Shown: positions 45,262-57,858, counted from the first letter of the stretch. The stretch is DNA of 64,000 nucleotides from Lepidodermella squamata (GCA_047495785.1 JBLDXI010000033.1:2542001-2606000); one strand, 5' to 3'. Program-made: numbers and translations. Notes: generated from the letters alone by a model not told the origin.

Positions 45262-46703
45262 CTTGATTTGTAGGTATAAAGTGATGTATTAAAACAAAAT
45301 GTATCCTGTCAATATAAATACAAGAGATTATGGATATATTATGATCATTGATCGAAGGACTCATACATCCATGAGCAAAATAGTATGGGGATATCAAGTC
45401 GTTTTTGAGTGAAGAGGGTTTCATCGATATATTTCAGTGGAAACCGAAGAATATATGACTAAAAGCTAGGCTTGTGAATTAAACTTCATAGATTGCAAAC
45501 ATGGTAGAGGCCGCTAAGCAGGCACATTAGTATTTCAATTGGGGTAAACAGTGACTAATAATTATTTATTTGTTGAAAATGCTTGCAATCGTCACTTGGT
45601 GCTGCAGCAAAAATGAGGAAGTTGATGCCGTCCTACAAGTAACTTGCTGAGGTAGAGAAATTTTACTGTAAACTACAAACCATGGATAATTTGTTTGCAA
45701 AAGGCTTGCGACAAGGACCAGAGTATGACCAGAATTGTTAGCGCTGCGTACTAGAAACTATATACACGGCCGAAGGTCGAAGTCAAGTTACTCTCTCGCC
45801 ATGACACGAACCTACAGGCTTCAGGTCATAAAAAGTTTAGCGCCATTCAATTAGATATGGTAGTTTAGGGCTATACACCGACCAAAGCTCGAATCTAAAG
45901 CATAACACTTATTAACAAGAGGAAAAAATCAAGCGAATGGCGAGGTCTTCCTCAAGTGATCAGGGCACTAGCTCCACTAGCAGCTTTCAGCTGGATTGTG
46001 GCGGGAATTTAGCTGATAAGTGGCGCCAAAAGCCGATGAGTACTAAATAATATTTTTCCTGACACATCCTGCTACAAACTATGCAACGGAACCATCTGCA
46101 AAGGTGTCAGGTGTCAGTCAGAATCGACGTCAAAGAAACCAGCACGATCAGGCTTTACATTTCCCGCCAAATTTATTTTTCACATTTTAATTTATAAAAA
46201 ATTTGTCAAACACTCTATATCTCTGTAAAATTTTTAAATTTCTCAGGATAAATTTGGTGTAAAAGATGTTATACTTTCAGGGTAGTCTGCGCTGGCTGAG
46301 AAAGGTGTCGAAGGATGTCGAAGAAAAGCCGGCATCGCACCTGTTGTTGCCCGTTGCTGAGCCAAGAGACAGTAGCTAGGCACACAGTTAGGCAAAGCGC
46401 TGTACCTGCAAACCTCATTCGTACTAGCCTCTAGGAAAGATTATCTTTATAACGTTAGAGCCACAAGCCAAAACGTGTTCGGTTGAGTGTTGAGTGGACT
46501 AACGCATTAGAAAGCCTTTTCCTAGGGGGAAGGAATATCTTGCTCAACAGCTTCATTTCAGGAAGGTATCAAAGCTATTGTTTCGCCTTGATGAACCGAT
46601 TGATGAGCCGAGCGATATAATTACAGTTGTTGAGAGCTCTGTTTGCCTAATGATCAATGAATTGATGCGTTAATAACATTTCACATTGAATAGAATCATT
46701 AAA
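45262..46703. other. Divergent intergenic region between NASP and claudin-like gene 2
   Basis: 1.4 kb without a recognisable gene, RNA or repeat. Several short frames have no motif. Immediately before the claudin start there is an AG (46692-46693) after a weak pyrimidine stretch. Confidence 0.5.
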
Positions 46704-47406
46704 ATGCAACACAGGGGTCCCTATATGTTGGCGTCGCTATGCTTGGCGGTGATTGGATTCATTTTCGTGGTCATATCCTTCTCGTCTGATTATTGGTGGG
46801 TGACATTCAATCCGAAAAACAAATTTATTCGCGCTGGAATGTGGTCATTTTGTTGGGATGGCTACATCTATCCTCGAGACTACTTTCGCAAAGCATATTA
46901 TGGATGCTGGTACGTGTACGCGAAGCAGTTCTTCTGGATTCGCGAGTTAATTATGCCGCCATGGTTTATCGCCTGCCAAACATTGGAAATTATCGTCATT
47001 CTCTGCAGTGGAATTTCCATGATGATTACTCTTTTCACATATGCAAAAAAATTCAATCTACCTGTTGCTTTCCGCCGGACACGTATCACGCTTGGCTTCA
47101 AAGTCATGGAAGCTCTCTGTCAAAGTAAAATATTGATTGAAACTGAACATTCATGAACTTTATTACCTCAATTTGTTTCTAGTCCTGGTCTTGATCATTT
47201 TTGCCGAACGAGCTACTGGAGACTGGCAATGGATGCCGTTGAGAATGGACAACATGCTCTCTTGGTCTTATGGATTGGCAGTTGTTGCGGCCTTTTGCTC
47301 AACAGGCTGCATCGTACCTTTGGTTGGATATTATTTGGAGCTCAAGGAGCAGCTAGACGTCCTACGAGGAAAAGACTACGAGATGTATCTGCGTGACCGT
47401 TATTGA
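46704..47406 (+). CDS. Claudin-like four-transmembrane protein 2 (pasiflora-like)
   Basis: Exons 46704-47124 and 47183-47406 encode 214 aa. TM1 is LASLCLAVIGFIFVVISF. The first extracellular loop reads DYWWVTFNPKNKFIRAGMWS, then CWDGYIYPRDY and YGCWYVY, matching gene 1 at nearly every position. TM2 is FIACQTLEIIVILCSGISMM. TM3 and TM4 surround GDWQWMPLRMDNMLSWSYGL, again as in gene 1. The cytoplasmic tail is short (about 15 aa after TM4), whereas gene 1 has about 60. An upstream in-frame Met (46686) would add six residues but straddles a possible acceptor AG, so I prefer 46704. The shared intron position (phase 1 after CAA) and reversed orientation 19 kb away indicate an old duplication. Confidence 0.82.
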
Positions 47407-48452
47407 CGACTGGTATATCTTGCGTCTCCAAAATTTGTGACGAACGTTTGTAACGAAATTATACAGTTTTATATTTGCATTTTATTATATGCTCACTTTT
47501 ATCCCATACGCTCGAAAGGTTGTGCAACAAGGTTGTGAATCATATCATTGATGAGTTGTGTGCCGCGAATTTTGCGGTTATTGCTTCCGATAAAAATGTC
47601 ATTCGAATGGGGAAGAGTCTCAAACCGAACGCTACATTAGAATGCGTTTACTACTGCTTACTGAATTTATATCGAATCGTCTTGATGATCGCAATCTCGC
47701 ATGTTGAATAATATGCAAGAAGTATTCACAGCTTTTTTTCTTAATCAAATGAAATGCCAACACCCCACATTTATGCTCTGAATCTCGCTCGAACTAACTA
47801 ACTTGTTAATCGAGAGCTGTTATATTATTAGCAAATTTGTACGAATGGTTTATTGTTATGGTTTGTTTGAGACGTCATTGAAGATGGCGCTGGTAATTAT
47901 CGTTTTTAAATAAAATTCCGACATAGCAGTAACTACCTTGAGTTTTTAAACGGCCAGACCCTCTTAAATTTCCGGTGACAAGAAACGACTCATCAGAGGT
48001 GGCGCAGTTTGTAGCAGGACAGGTACGTGCCGTGAAGGAGGGCGGAAATCCATTCCCTTCTTTATTCCGCTACGATGCAGTGTCGAAATGAATTGTGTGC
48101 TGACAGCAAATACAGAAATTTCAGCATGCCATAATTTGCGTGCGCCGAACTATGTTTGGTCGATATTTTTTTCAATATCCCGATAATCACGTTCCGGCTA
48201 AATTTTATTCGCCTTTTGAATATTGTTATTGCTAGTCAGGCGAAGTGCATTGAGAGTTTACACAACGTAGGAACAGCTATAAAATCCTGAATTATGCGCT
48301 ACGTTCAATTGTAAAAATATCCCTGGGGATATGTTTTCGTGATAAAGTACCGAGCCATTTCAATTCCTAGTCGCAGATTATGATTACCTGTATTTCATTG
48401 ACCAGCGCTACTTCCATGATATCGGCCTGAAATTGCAACAGCATCTTATCTT
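47407..48452. other. Intergenic region
   Basis: 1 kb of AT-rich sequence. A TATA-like CTATAAAATC at 48278-48287 may serve the downstream membrane-protein gene. Nothing else was recognised. Confidence 0.5.
48278..48287 (+). promoter_or_regulatory. TATA-like element upstream of the novel membrane protein
   Basis: CTATAAAATC lies about 170 bp before the ATG. Motif match only; a roughly 140-nt 5' UTR would be implied. Confidence 0.35.
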
Positions 48453-49743
48453 ATGGCAAATCTACTTTGGACTGCTATCGAGAGGCAATCGGTTATCGTC
48501 TTGCTTTTAAATGCAGTAACATTGATGCAAAATGGCACATGGGCTAAGGCTACCTCCGGTGCTCAAGCCGCGGCTGCCGCTGCATCAGCCGCTTCTTATG
48601 GTCATCAAATCACCGTAGTAAATCTAACAGATTTTCTTGCAGACCTATCCAAGAGACTGCAATTCGTCATTGGAGCTTATCAATCAAATCGGGTGAATAA
48701 AAGTGACCTGGCTTTGCTTCAACAGTCATCTTTCATCATTGCTGCAACCAAAGCGCCGTTAACATCTGACATGGACCAATCTCAAAATTACCAAGCAGTA
48801 ATTTACGGTAATATATAAGTACAGGTGATTAACTGGAAATTTAATATTTTGTTTTCCGCTCACAGTTGTGGCCGTGCTGCTGTGTTATGCTGCTGCCATT
48901 TGCGCAATGGTTGTGTTCAATTTCAAAGAGAGACGTTCCCAAGCTAAATACGAAGCCTATGAGGATGTTGTGAAGAGACCGCGAAACCACTTGTATCACT
49001 ACTTCCGTGAAAAATACAAAGATGTGAATGCAGTAAAAGTTACGCCTCGGAAGAAGCCGTCAACTGCAACGATCACTGATGGAACGGCTTCAACGTCTGG
49101 GGCTAAACCACCACTGGCCGGTCAGAAAAGTAGCAGTTCGCAGTTGCTTTTGTCGCCAACCTTAGAACGGCACCCGACTTCGCTGTCTTACAAAATTTCT
49201 ATTTGCTCGACTGACACCGATGCCGATTTTTTCACCAATGCATCTTCACCAACAACACCCATGTCGTATTCTGCTGATATCCTGCCATTGTCAGGCAGTT
49301 TTAGACGTAAAACCCAGCCCGTGGCCATGCAAGCTTGTCCAGGTAACATAGTGTTGCTCAGTCCAACTGTCGAAGAGAGCGGTGACGGGGTTTCGGAGGA
49401 CGACAGTCGCAGCGCTGAGCGGGCAAACGTGAGACGAGCTCATTTTGCCAGCAGAAATAACACCAACACCGAGCTGAGCATCGGTGGCGATTCTACCAGC
49501 ACAGGTGCAGATGTTCGAAGATCGCCATACTTGATTGTTGATCACTTGGAAGAAAGCTTTACATCGTCGATTGGCACTGGAATGGACACACTGGCGAATC
49601 CCAATCAAAGCACTGCTCACATTCATTACTCAAGATTGTGCCCCACCAGCAGCGACATCAGCAGCTTGGGCACTGCCACACCAATCCGAGGAAGTCTGCA
49701 TTCTTTCGCTGGAAACAGTTTCGCTGACGATGACGCTATGTAA
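48453..49743 (+). CDS. Unrecognised type I single-pass membrane protein
   Basis: I do not recognise this family. Two exons (48453-48807, 48866-49743; 58-bp intron) encode 410 aa. Residues about 9-30 are hydrophobic and could be a signal peptide ending near NGTWA. A short ectodomain (about 90 aa) starts with an Ala-rich run and has NLT and NKS glycosylation sites. One clear transmembrane helix (VVAVLLCYAAAICAMVVF) sits at the exon junction. A basic juxtamembrane stretch KERRSQAKYEAYEDVVKRP follows, then a long Ser/Thr-rich, probably disordered cytoplasmic tail with many S-P and T-P sites and an acidic end (FADDDAM). The layout resembles small channel or receptor accessory subunits, but I see no family motif. 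The frame is open across 1.2 kb and the splice sites are good, so it is a real gene. Confidence 0.72.
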
Positions 49744-51665
49744 TCCAAAAAAATGAATCTAATCATTGATTTCGTCGGTATGATTACCGATCGAAGCTTG
49801 ACGTAATGTTCGGTGCTTGATTTCAATTAAAATGGAACTAGCACCACGCTTGTTGCACACGGCTGCTTTCTTCGCGACCGAAGAAGAATTCTGCGCAACC
49901 AATGTTATGCCTGCATTATTTTCTTTATTTTTCTTCTCAGAAAATTGGAATCAAGTGGGAGTATTGTAATTAGAAGTAAAAAATAAAGCTTGATGATACG
50001 TTCTATCAGGAATGAGTCGTGTATTTGAAGTGGAGTCGAGCTTCAGCCATGAGTCATTTTTGACGAGTTCAAATATTTTTCGAAGCTACCGTCAACTCGA
50101 CTTTAGCTGGTGTTGCGGCATTGCGACATTGCAAGGGTTCTTGCGATCGACTATCAAGGGTTTATTGTGACTTAAAAGCAGATAGTGTAGGTAGGTAGTC
50201 AATACAGGTGTAGTTTGAAAGCCGGCAACGATCTTACTGCTGATCTTAATTGGTCCATGATAACGGACTGCAACCTCAAAGAACAGGCAATATAGCACCA
50301 AAGTGGCATAAGTAGAAATTGCTTACTAACTGTTAACGTTCCAAGAGACTTGCCGTCAACTCCTTTTGTTATAATATTCAAATACTGGAACAGGCAGAAA
50401 GTTGCCGTCATTTTCTTGGATTTTGTTGCTGCGTGAATTAATTGTTTTACTACTTGAATTACAACTTCCCCTGTCAACATACTTCCACACTAAAAATTGC
50501 CGCTGCCTCAAGCCAGATAATTTCGCACGCGTTCCAGTGAATTTCCGATTCTGTTATTGCTGTGTTCATCGTGTTACGAACCGAATGATGACGTTTTCCC
50601 GACGATCACGGTGACATTCTGAATGTTTTCATCCGACGCCATGTTTTCACGCTCGAACATTCGTATTACCCACATCATCCAGCAGCAATGCTTTCAGCAC
50701 TTCAGCGGTGATTCCTGGCTATTGATGACGACCGAAGTGATCCGTAGAAGCAGGTTGATTAACAAAGTACATTGCAGCGACAACTGCACCAACGGTTATG
50801 TCATGATGCACACATCACTAGCCTAGTTGAATGTTTGCAATAACAACAACTACAATAGTCAACTATTTTAACCCGGATATTTTACTTTTTGTTCACTTTG
50901 TTTCAGTTTCAAACATAAAACCAACAGTTAGGGTCTCGATGATACTTTTAAAATTCTAGTTTATTTTCTTCTAACCATCTCTTCGGCTAAATGAAAGTCA
51001 CACTAGACGTGCATTCAACTTTTTACATTAGAAGTTGCTTTGAACACTGGGTCACAAACATTTTGTGTTTAATGCGCAGAAAGGTAGATATATATATATA
51101 TGTATCATCATCGGTAAAAAGACATTTCCGCGGCATCTTCGACTGGTCGTTCAATAAAGAACTAGACTGAACGAAAGTAAAGACACTCCTCGGTGCATCT
51201 CAGCGATACGCCATTGGGCAGTGGAGAAATCCTTAATACAAATGATCATGTCAATTTCATTTCAGAATATTCCAATGTAATCAATGGCATTTGATGGGTT
51301 TGACCGAGAAATTAGCAAGAATAAGTGATCAAGGATTTCAGGAAAATGGGGCATTTATCATACGCTAAGAAGCGTCTTGCTAATAAGAATATAGTAAGAG
51401 CATTTGAACATGGCCTTAATATTAATTACGTCATCACGACCTACAAAAGAACCGATGGTAAAATTCAATCAGTTGCGCAACAGCAGAAGAGGGAGAAAAC
51501 CGAACACAGCTGTTGGCAGTTTTAACTTTTCATATATTTATAGATTTTATCACGAGCCTATTATTTATAACAAAAAGGTTGCGCTGTAGCGTCCTCCTCA
51601 ATACACATTTAACCATTAATTTCATGCTAGGCCCATGTAGCCGAGTCCTTAAGACAGTTTTGTAC
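49744..51665. other. Gene-poor region
   Basis: 1.9 kb with no recognised gene. Contains a (TA)n run at about 51088-51103 and a plus-strand A-box-like GTAGCCGAGTCCTTAAG near 51639 without a partner B-box. Short frames (50402, 51325, 51513) have no family resemblance. Could hold non-coding RNA genes I cannot see. Confidence 0.45.
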
Positions 51666-52171
51666 TTATTTGGGAGTGTAATCGGGGGTCTTCAACTCGA
51701 CGAGCTTGAACCAATATCCACATTCGCATCTCTTCGGAACGCCCCGATGAAGAGTCATCCAGTTGATATGATGTTGCTCGTCGTGGCAGATGCAACCAAC
51801 GTTGCGTGATTCGAAGGTGGATGGGACAAGACTAGGTTCCGCAAATGATCCCTTTCCCCGCTTTTGAACCGTCAATTGGTAAGGATCAGTGTCACCGGCC
51901 ATTTTAGCAAGTAATTCCCATCGTTCGTTACCAACAGAGTGTCCAAGTTGATCAGGAACCGTTACGTTATCCGACGCTGCAGGCAAAGATATGACATGAC
52001 GTGGAAGTAACTAGTAATGATTTATTATTGCTTACCGACTTTGCCCTTATGAGAATCGAACTGCTTGTGTTCGTGATGACCCGCTAGCAAGCTAGATGAC
52101 GAAATGAAACGGGATTGGCGGATGATTCCGGACAAGCGACGTGAAATCGAAGACGCAACAAACAGCGACAT
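51666..52171 (-). CDS. COX5B: Cytochrome c oxidase subunit 5B
   Basis: Nuclear-encoded zinc-binding subunit on the matrix side of complex IV. Exons 52171-52036 and 51976-51666 encode 148 aa. The first 30 residues (LFVASSISRRLSGIIRQSRF) are an Arg/Ser-rich mitochondrial targeting peptide. The mature part has ERWELLAKMAGDTDPYQL and the zinc module VGCICHDEQHHINWMTLHRG followed by RCECGYWFKLVE. Vertebrates have C-x-C plus C-x2-C; here the second pair is C-x-C, a form also found in insects as I recall it. The start at 52171 is chosen over upstream Mets because it begins the targeting peptide. The expected length is about 130 aa. Confidence 0.95.
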
Positions 52172-54150
52172 TTTGATTTTAGATATAAGTAATACTACTA
52201 TATAGCATGTACTATTAGTCATAATAATATGAGGGATTAAAAAACGTTTACGTATATTGCTAAGGTTGATCAAATATACAGTCAAATAGGGTGGTAAAAT
52301 TTTAAATTACCTTCCACATTCCACAACAACTGGCTTATACCAAGTGGGGCTATTCTCTATTGGCCGAGTAAGGTTATTATTAATAGCTAGTTTTAAATAA
52401 GCTCTTATAAGCACGCAAGGGCAACTAAGGAAACTTTTTTTCGAAGAAAGAGCTTTAGTTGGGATAGCATAGTTGATTTAGCATGATAGGATGATAATAC
52501 GAAGCCATAGTTTGGTCATACATATAAACTATTAGTGTCGTAAAACACAGGGCGAATTATTCATCAATGCCATTTCCCCTATTTTACCAGAGCTATTCTG
52601 GAAATGACAGGCACGGTCTACCCTAAGTATATAAAAACATTTGAGGTATGCAAGCGATACCAGGAGATATGATATGAACTTCCTAACCATAAACACCAGA
52701 CATTAAATCAAAGCTGGCATTGTTAAACTTTCATATCAACCTTTAACCTTTATATCGCTCGATATCCTATCAGTCAATACAGTTGTCCCGCCCCACGGAA
52801 CAACGGAAAAATTGTCATGCCAATTCCTGTACGAACTTGTACGCTTTCCCGCTTCCATACATCATACATTCTAAGGAAATTCACCCTATATTTTGAAAAA
52901 CTCGACATCATAACATAAACTTAGCTCTCGACTACCAGAGTGTTAAGGATCACTAGCTCTTTCCCGCACATGAAGGGGCCAAACCGCAGACGGCAGACGG
53001 CTTCCTCCAACGTCCGCCAACTGAGTCCTCCAACGTTAGGCTTTCAGTGTTGATGAAGAAAATAAAATTAGTGCAGCAAGGTCAAATGTCAAGATCATTT
53101 AATAGCATATTGAGCCTCAAGCCTCAAAAGATCGGCATGATTACTCAAAAACAGATAGTTATCGGAAAAATTCCAATAAAATTATTCCCATTTCTAGCCA
53201 GCAGATTTTGGATAAATATTCAGCAATCAGTCATATTCGAATTTCGGAGAGGAATAAAATCAAACCTAGATTTTCAATCAGAGCTAAAAACGAAAACTAA
53301 AAGTATGACGTGCGCCATCAGGTGATTATCCGAATCTAGGCCACGAGGATACACAAGCAACAAACTGCCAGGAACGGCGCCAACCAACCCATCTGCCGGC
53401 GCACGTTTTCCCCCTTCCATTTTGGCCCGCCGCCGTCGCAGTAACCAAATTTAAATGTTCACAGATAATAAATTTAATGATATCACAGGTGGATTTTTAT
53501 TTTTTCTCAACGTCTAACAACATTTAAAGAATTTAAAAAATGAAAAGCGCGGGTGTTTCGTCTTGAAGTTGAAGTGTCGCGAGAGTCGTGAGAGTCGTTG
53601 TTTTTCGCAAACTCGCAGCGATCCCCCGAGTTGGGGCCCTCCCGACTAATAAACAAACAGGGGGCTCCAGGGAAAGTGTTAGATGTTACTAGACTGGGAG
53701 TAGACGGGTAAAAATATGTGCTTTTACCGAAGCCGAAAGCCTTACCTATCGAGCTTCTAACACACGGCAATATTTGGCTCTTGTTGAAAAAATGCATACC
53801 GTCAAGCTTGTCTTGCAAATCTGACTTAGGAAAGCTCCCGACCTATTCATCGCTCGCAAGAAAATAAGCTGTATAACAAACTCACTGGAACGTTTGTCTT
53901 CTGACGAAAATAAGCTACCACCCCGATGGATGGAAGACCGCCTCTGTGTGAACCGTGAATCCAACGAGTTCATGGATGCTTAATGCATACATACATACTT
54001 ACATACAGCCATACTTCGTCAGTATTTCTATAGACACCGATAAGAGAGAGCTTCTGAGCCTAGTTCATCTTCTTTTGCATACATGATGTTTTTCTTTAGA
54101 GCCTATTTGATATTTATCATATATACGAGTTCCTTGATTACCGATTAGCA
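52172..54150. other. Gene-poor divergent region between COX5B and GCP3
   Basis: 2 kb with no gene I can support. An ATAC/CATA microsatellite-like run lies at about 53986-54010. A minus-strand frame at 53507-53818 lacks any family resemblance. The GCP3 ATG is preceded by an AG two bases upstream. Confidence 0.45.
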
Positions 54151-57022
54151 ATGTCTGTTTGCAGCGTCGGCTCGATTGCTAGCAACAGACAGGGTGCACA
54201 ATCTAGAGGCTCAGTGCCATCTGTACCTGATTTGATTCGTGACCTGATTCGTCAGATGTACGTCGATGCCGACGCTAGCACTCTGAGAGATGCGAATATT
54301 AAAGCTATTCGGCTGATAACTTGCTAGTGAGTAAATTATTTTCATCTTTTGAATTTCATTTTGAACGTTGATTTAGCGATTCTGCCAGCGCCAATTACGA
54401 TGAAACAGCGATAGTCAACAAAATTGCAAGATACCGTGAGTCGTGTTAGTCACAGATAACGTTGTTTTAATTGCGTTCATTGCAGTGGCCTCGCAGCCAA
54501 AAGGTGATGTTGGCGCTGTTAGCCGAGCCCAGACGATTGCAGCTCAGCTGATACATCTAAATGTTACGAAATGCCCTGCTGCCTTGTTCGCTTTCTTATT
54601 TTCGCTTCGGGGCCGAGAAAATGTGGTTGCCGGCAACGCCAACCTACTTCCAAGTTCTGATCTATTGCTTTCCACCGCTCAAACTCTTCACTCAGCTTCA
54701 TGTCATGACTTGAGCACTCTTCAGAAGTCGACAAAGTCACTTGTTCCTGCTGGTAATAGGTTTTCGACTGGAGCCACACAGCAGGACCCGACGTCTTTCA
54801 TGACACCTGGAGCTAGTGGTCGCGTGCTTCTGTCAATTGTTCAAGGAATCTCAGTCGCCACGACTGCTGCTGGAATTACCCTACCTCATCCCGCCGATGA
54901 TTTGGCGGAGCAGCAGCGACAGACCAAACAAAATCGCCGCTTGAACCGTTTGGCTGGCATCGGGTGGCTATGCGGTCGATTGAGGTTGATTTCTGACCAA
55001 TTGCGATCACATGCACCTACAGCAGTTGCAAGAAGCGGGCCTAATCCAAACGCCCTGCCTCAATTGCATCAATTGATCGCGGCGGCGATTGCAACCGCAG
55101 CTGATATGCATTTGGCAGATTACACCCGTCTTCTCGCAACAATTGAAAGTCGATGCTCATCGGCAGCAATGACTTCATCAACTGGGAGCCTCCCTAGTGA
55201 AGGAGGGCTAACCGCGTTGACAGCTTTGCGACTAGAAACGCAATTATTTGCCGCTGGGCATCAGTTACGTTTACTAACAGGAGCGTGCGAGACTATTGCC
55301 GGGATTTTAAGCAGATCACTTCCAAACGCTTCCGCCGCTTTTCTCACATATTTGTACCAGCTTTACACTAGCTCTTCAGATGAAGAATTAAAACAGTGCG
55401 GTGGATCTTTGCTCGTAGCAGCTTGCCGCCCTTTCTACCGTTGTATTAACGCATGGTTGAGCGATGGCCGTGTTGCATTCGGTGACTTCTTCATTTACTG
55501 TGACCCTAACGTTGGACTTGAACGTTTCTGGGCTGATCGCTTCCAGTTGCGGAAAGATGCTCTACCTGTCTTTGTTTCTGAGTCATTAGCTGCGAAAATG
55601 CTTCTTATCGGGAAAGCAATTCATTATGCCACAACTATTTCAGCCGCAGCTATGGAGTCTGGCAGTGATGGGGAGGTGGTGCCCAACGTCGCAGCGCTTG
55701 CCATGACTACAACTGGCGAATACGCAGCTGGCGTCGCGGCTGCGACGGGCTTAGCGTTCCCCAGTGCCGATAGCTTATTAACCGATATTGATTCTGGTAA
55801 ACTTGCCACAGGGCGTAGCAGTTTGTTTTGCTACGTCGACGCTGTGTATCGCCAGCTAGCGCGCGATTTGTTGGCTGTTGTTATCGGAAGTGGCAGTCGT
55901 CTCGCTCACAACCTCGTCGCGATTCGAGCGTTTCTGCTCATGGCTCGTGGCGATTTCGCCGCTAGGCTCGTCGACCTGGCCGCCCCTATCCTGGACCAGC
56001 CCGCGGAGAGGGTTTTCGTACCTGGCCTGCGCAACAACGTTTTGGACGCTGCTCTTCGATCGACAATCGTCGAGCCGTGTCCCAATTCTCTTCTGGCTAA
56101 GCAGGCCGACCGAGTAGATTGCCGGCTGTTACAAGCTAGTCCTCGTGATTGCGGCTGGGATGTCTTCCGTCTTGAATGGCGCATTGACCCGCGTTTGGCC
56201 CCGGTACTATCTCCAGATACCATGATGTCCTACGCTAGGTTATCGGCTCTTTTGGTCTCCATGCGACATAGTCACTTCGCTCTAACCTCTGTTTGGATCA
56301 ACTGCCGTCGGCAAGAGCCGCGCATCCACAGCAGACCAAGCAGTTTCGGCAAGAAAGGGCAGAAACCGCCTGCCCCTGTCGCTGAGCCCGAACCAGTTGA
56401 TCCTGAGCTGACGAAACTTCGCCACAGTGTTTTCGTGCAGTTGCACGCAACTGCGCTCGAACTGCGAACCTTCGTCGATCAACTGCATTATTACGTGTAC
56501 CTGGAAGTTATCGAACCAGCCTTCACAAAATTTCGCCGTTATTGCGCTTCTGAAGATGCCGGGATCGATTTGGACGGCGTGATCGCTGAGCACAAACAAC
56601 TTGTCGATTCTCTGCTCATTCGCTGTTTGCTGCAGCCACAACCTTTCGCGAGTAGCACTGAAACGTCATCAGCTGATCTTCTGGACCACTTGCGGAACAT
56701 TTTGCAGCACTGTCACACGCTGGCTGCGATATCAGTTGAAACGACGTCGGCTACCGCGGCGACAAGCTCTGTCCAGTTCTATCGCAGTCTTTCGGCCAAA
56801 ATCGCATTGTGTCAACGAACTGCTAGAGTAAGCCTTCATTTTAGCTAAAAAAAAATGTCTTGTAAATGAGATTCTTTTTTTTAGGAACACGTGAAAGCCT
56901 TGCTTGCCGCTCTATCCGTTCGCCGAGACCCAGCACAACGTTGCCTGGCGTTCCGAATCGACTCGAGTGGTTTCTATTCCCGCCGACCTACCTCGGCCTC
57001 AACGACTGCTGGTCAAATTTGA
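54151..57022 (+). CDS. TUBGCP3: Gamma-tubulin complex component 3 (GCP3)
   Basis: GCP3 pairs with GCP2 and gamma-tubulin to form the small complex that nucleates microtubules at centrosomes and spindle poles. Exons 54151-54326, 54377-54435, 54486-56827 and 56885-57022 encode 904 aa (human 907). The GRIP1 region contains AFLTYLYQLYTSSSDEELKQ, CRPFYRCINAWL and FFIYCDP. GRIP2, the gamma-tubulin-binding half, has LLIGKAIHYA, AIRAFLLMARGDFAARLVDL, CRLLQASPRDCGWDVFRLEW and LRTFVDQLHYYVYLEV; each matches human GCP3 (RLLEVSPGDTGWDVFSLDY...). The last exon CLAFRIDSSGFYSRR corresponds to the human FLSFRLDFNEHYKAR, which fixes it as GCP3 rather than GCP2. The first two exons are short and were found by splice-site continuity. 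MRPL20 follows 230 bp later on the same strand. Confidence 0.94.
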
Positions 57023-57228
57023 GAATCTCCACCAACTTATTTGCCAACGTTTTAATTTTTTTGCACGCAATTTGTGATTTTGCTTTCTTTCTTGCCGGCT
57101 GCAAAGCTGCGTTTTTATACTTGAACAAAAGTCTTGTATTGCACGCATGTTTCTCTTTCTCATGATATTATTCGCGATTGAGTAAAAACGACTTTTCAAA
57201 TGGTCTTAACACAATTCTGTCGATATTT

Positions 57229-57230
57229 AG
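57229..57230 (+). promoter_or_regulatory. Splice-acceptor-like AG upstream of MRPL20 start
   Basis: The sequence TCTGTCGATATTTAG ends at 57230, 22 nt before the chosen ATG. As between ELP3 and MTERF3, the short intergenic gap after GCP3 has no plus-strand AATAAA that I can find. Possible trans-splice site of a downstream operon gene; inference only. Confidence 0.3.
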
Positions 57231-57252
57231 GCGTTTGTTATTAAGCCGGAGA

Positions 57253-57858
57253 ATGTTTCGAACTTCGGTGATGATGTGGCGGGTTAACAAAGCGACACGG
57301 TTCGGTCGTCGCCAATCAAAATATTTTCTGCGTCAACAAATTTTTCGAATGAGTCAGGTTTAATTGGCTATATTAAGGTTGATCCATTTCCTGACCAGTC
57401 TTTCCCGTAGTTTTACTATGGCAGGGCTCGAAATTGCTGGACGGTTGCGTTGCGGAGTGTGCAGCATGCTTTGAAGAATACCATGAAAGGGCGGGCAATC
57501 AAAAAAGAAACTCACCGAAATGTAATGAAACTGTCCTGTCTAAATGCGTAAATTGATTTTATCTTGAAAATAGCTGTGGATCATGAGGACAACGGCTGCG
57601 GCTGAAAACCACGGCATCACCTACGATATGATGCGCGATGGCTTGGAGGAAACTGGCGTAGAGCTGAATAACCAAATGCTTTCTTTGTTGGCGATTTACG
57701 AGCCGCGATCCTTCCAATCTTTGGCTGAAGTCGCAAAGCGTGCTCAAATGGAACGGGGAATAACAGTTGCCGGGCTCACCCCGCCCGAAGGTGTAATTGT
57801 CAGGGGTCATCTCATCGACGACCTCGCGAATGATTTTTCGAAGCTCAGTAATAATTGA
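57253..57858 (+). CDS. MRPL20: Mitochondrial ribosomal protein bL20m
   Basis: Large-subunit mitoribosomal protein bL20m, an rRNA-binding assembly protein. Exons 57253-57357, 57411-57521 and 57574-57858 encode 166 aa (human 149). The basic N-terminus is followed by YYGRARNCWTVALRSVQHAL, then NLWIMRTTAAAENHGITY, ELNNQMLSLLAIYEPRSFQ and SLAEVAKRAQ. The human protein has FRGRKNRCYRLAVRTV, LWINRITAASQEHGLKY, VELNRKVLADLAIYEPKTF at the same positions. All exons are short, but splice sites and frame agree. The start could be 57253 or the next Met pair at 57271; the first gives the better basic leader. Confidence 0.93.

Noticed and set aside
51633-51660. tRNA-Leu/Ser-like start (GTAGCCGAGTCCTTAAG)
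   Set aside because: There is no B-box within range, so no tRNA can be folded.
53507-53818. 103-aa minus-strand frame as a gene
   Set aside because: No recognised motif, no splice support and a composition like the surrounding intergenic sequence.
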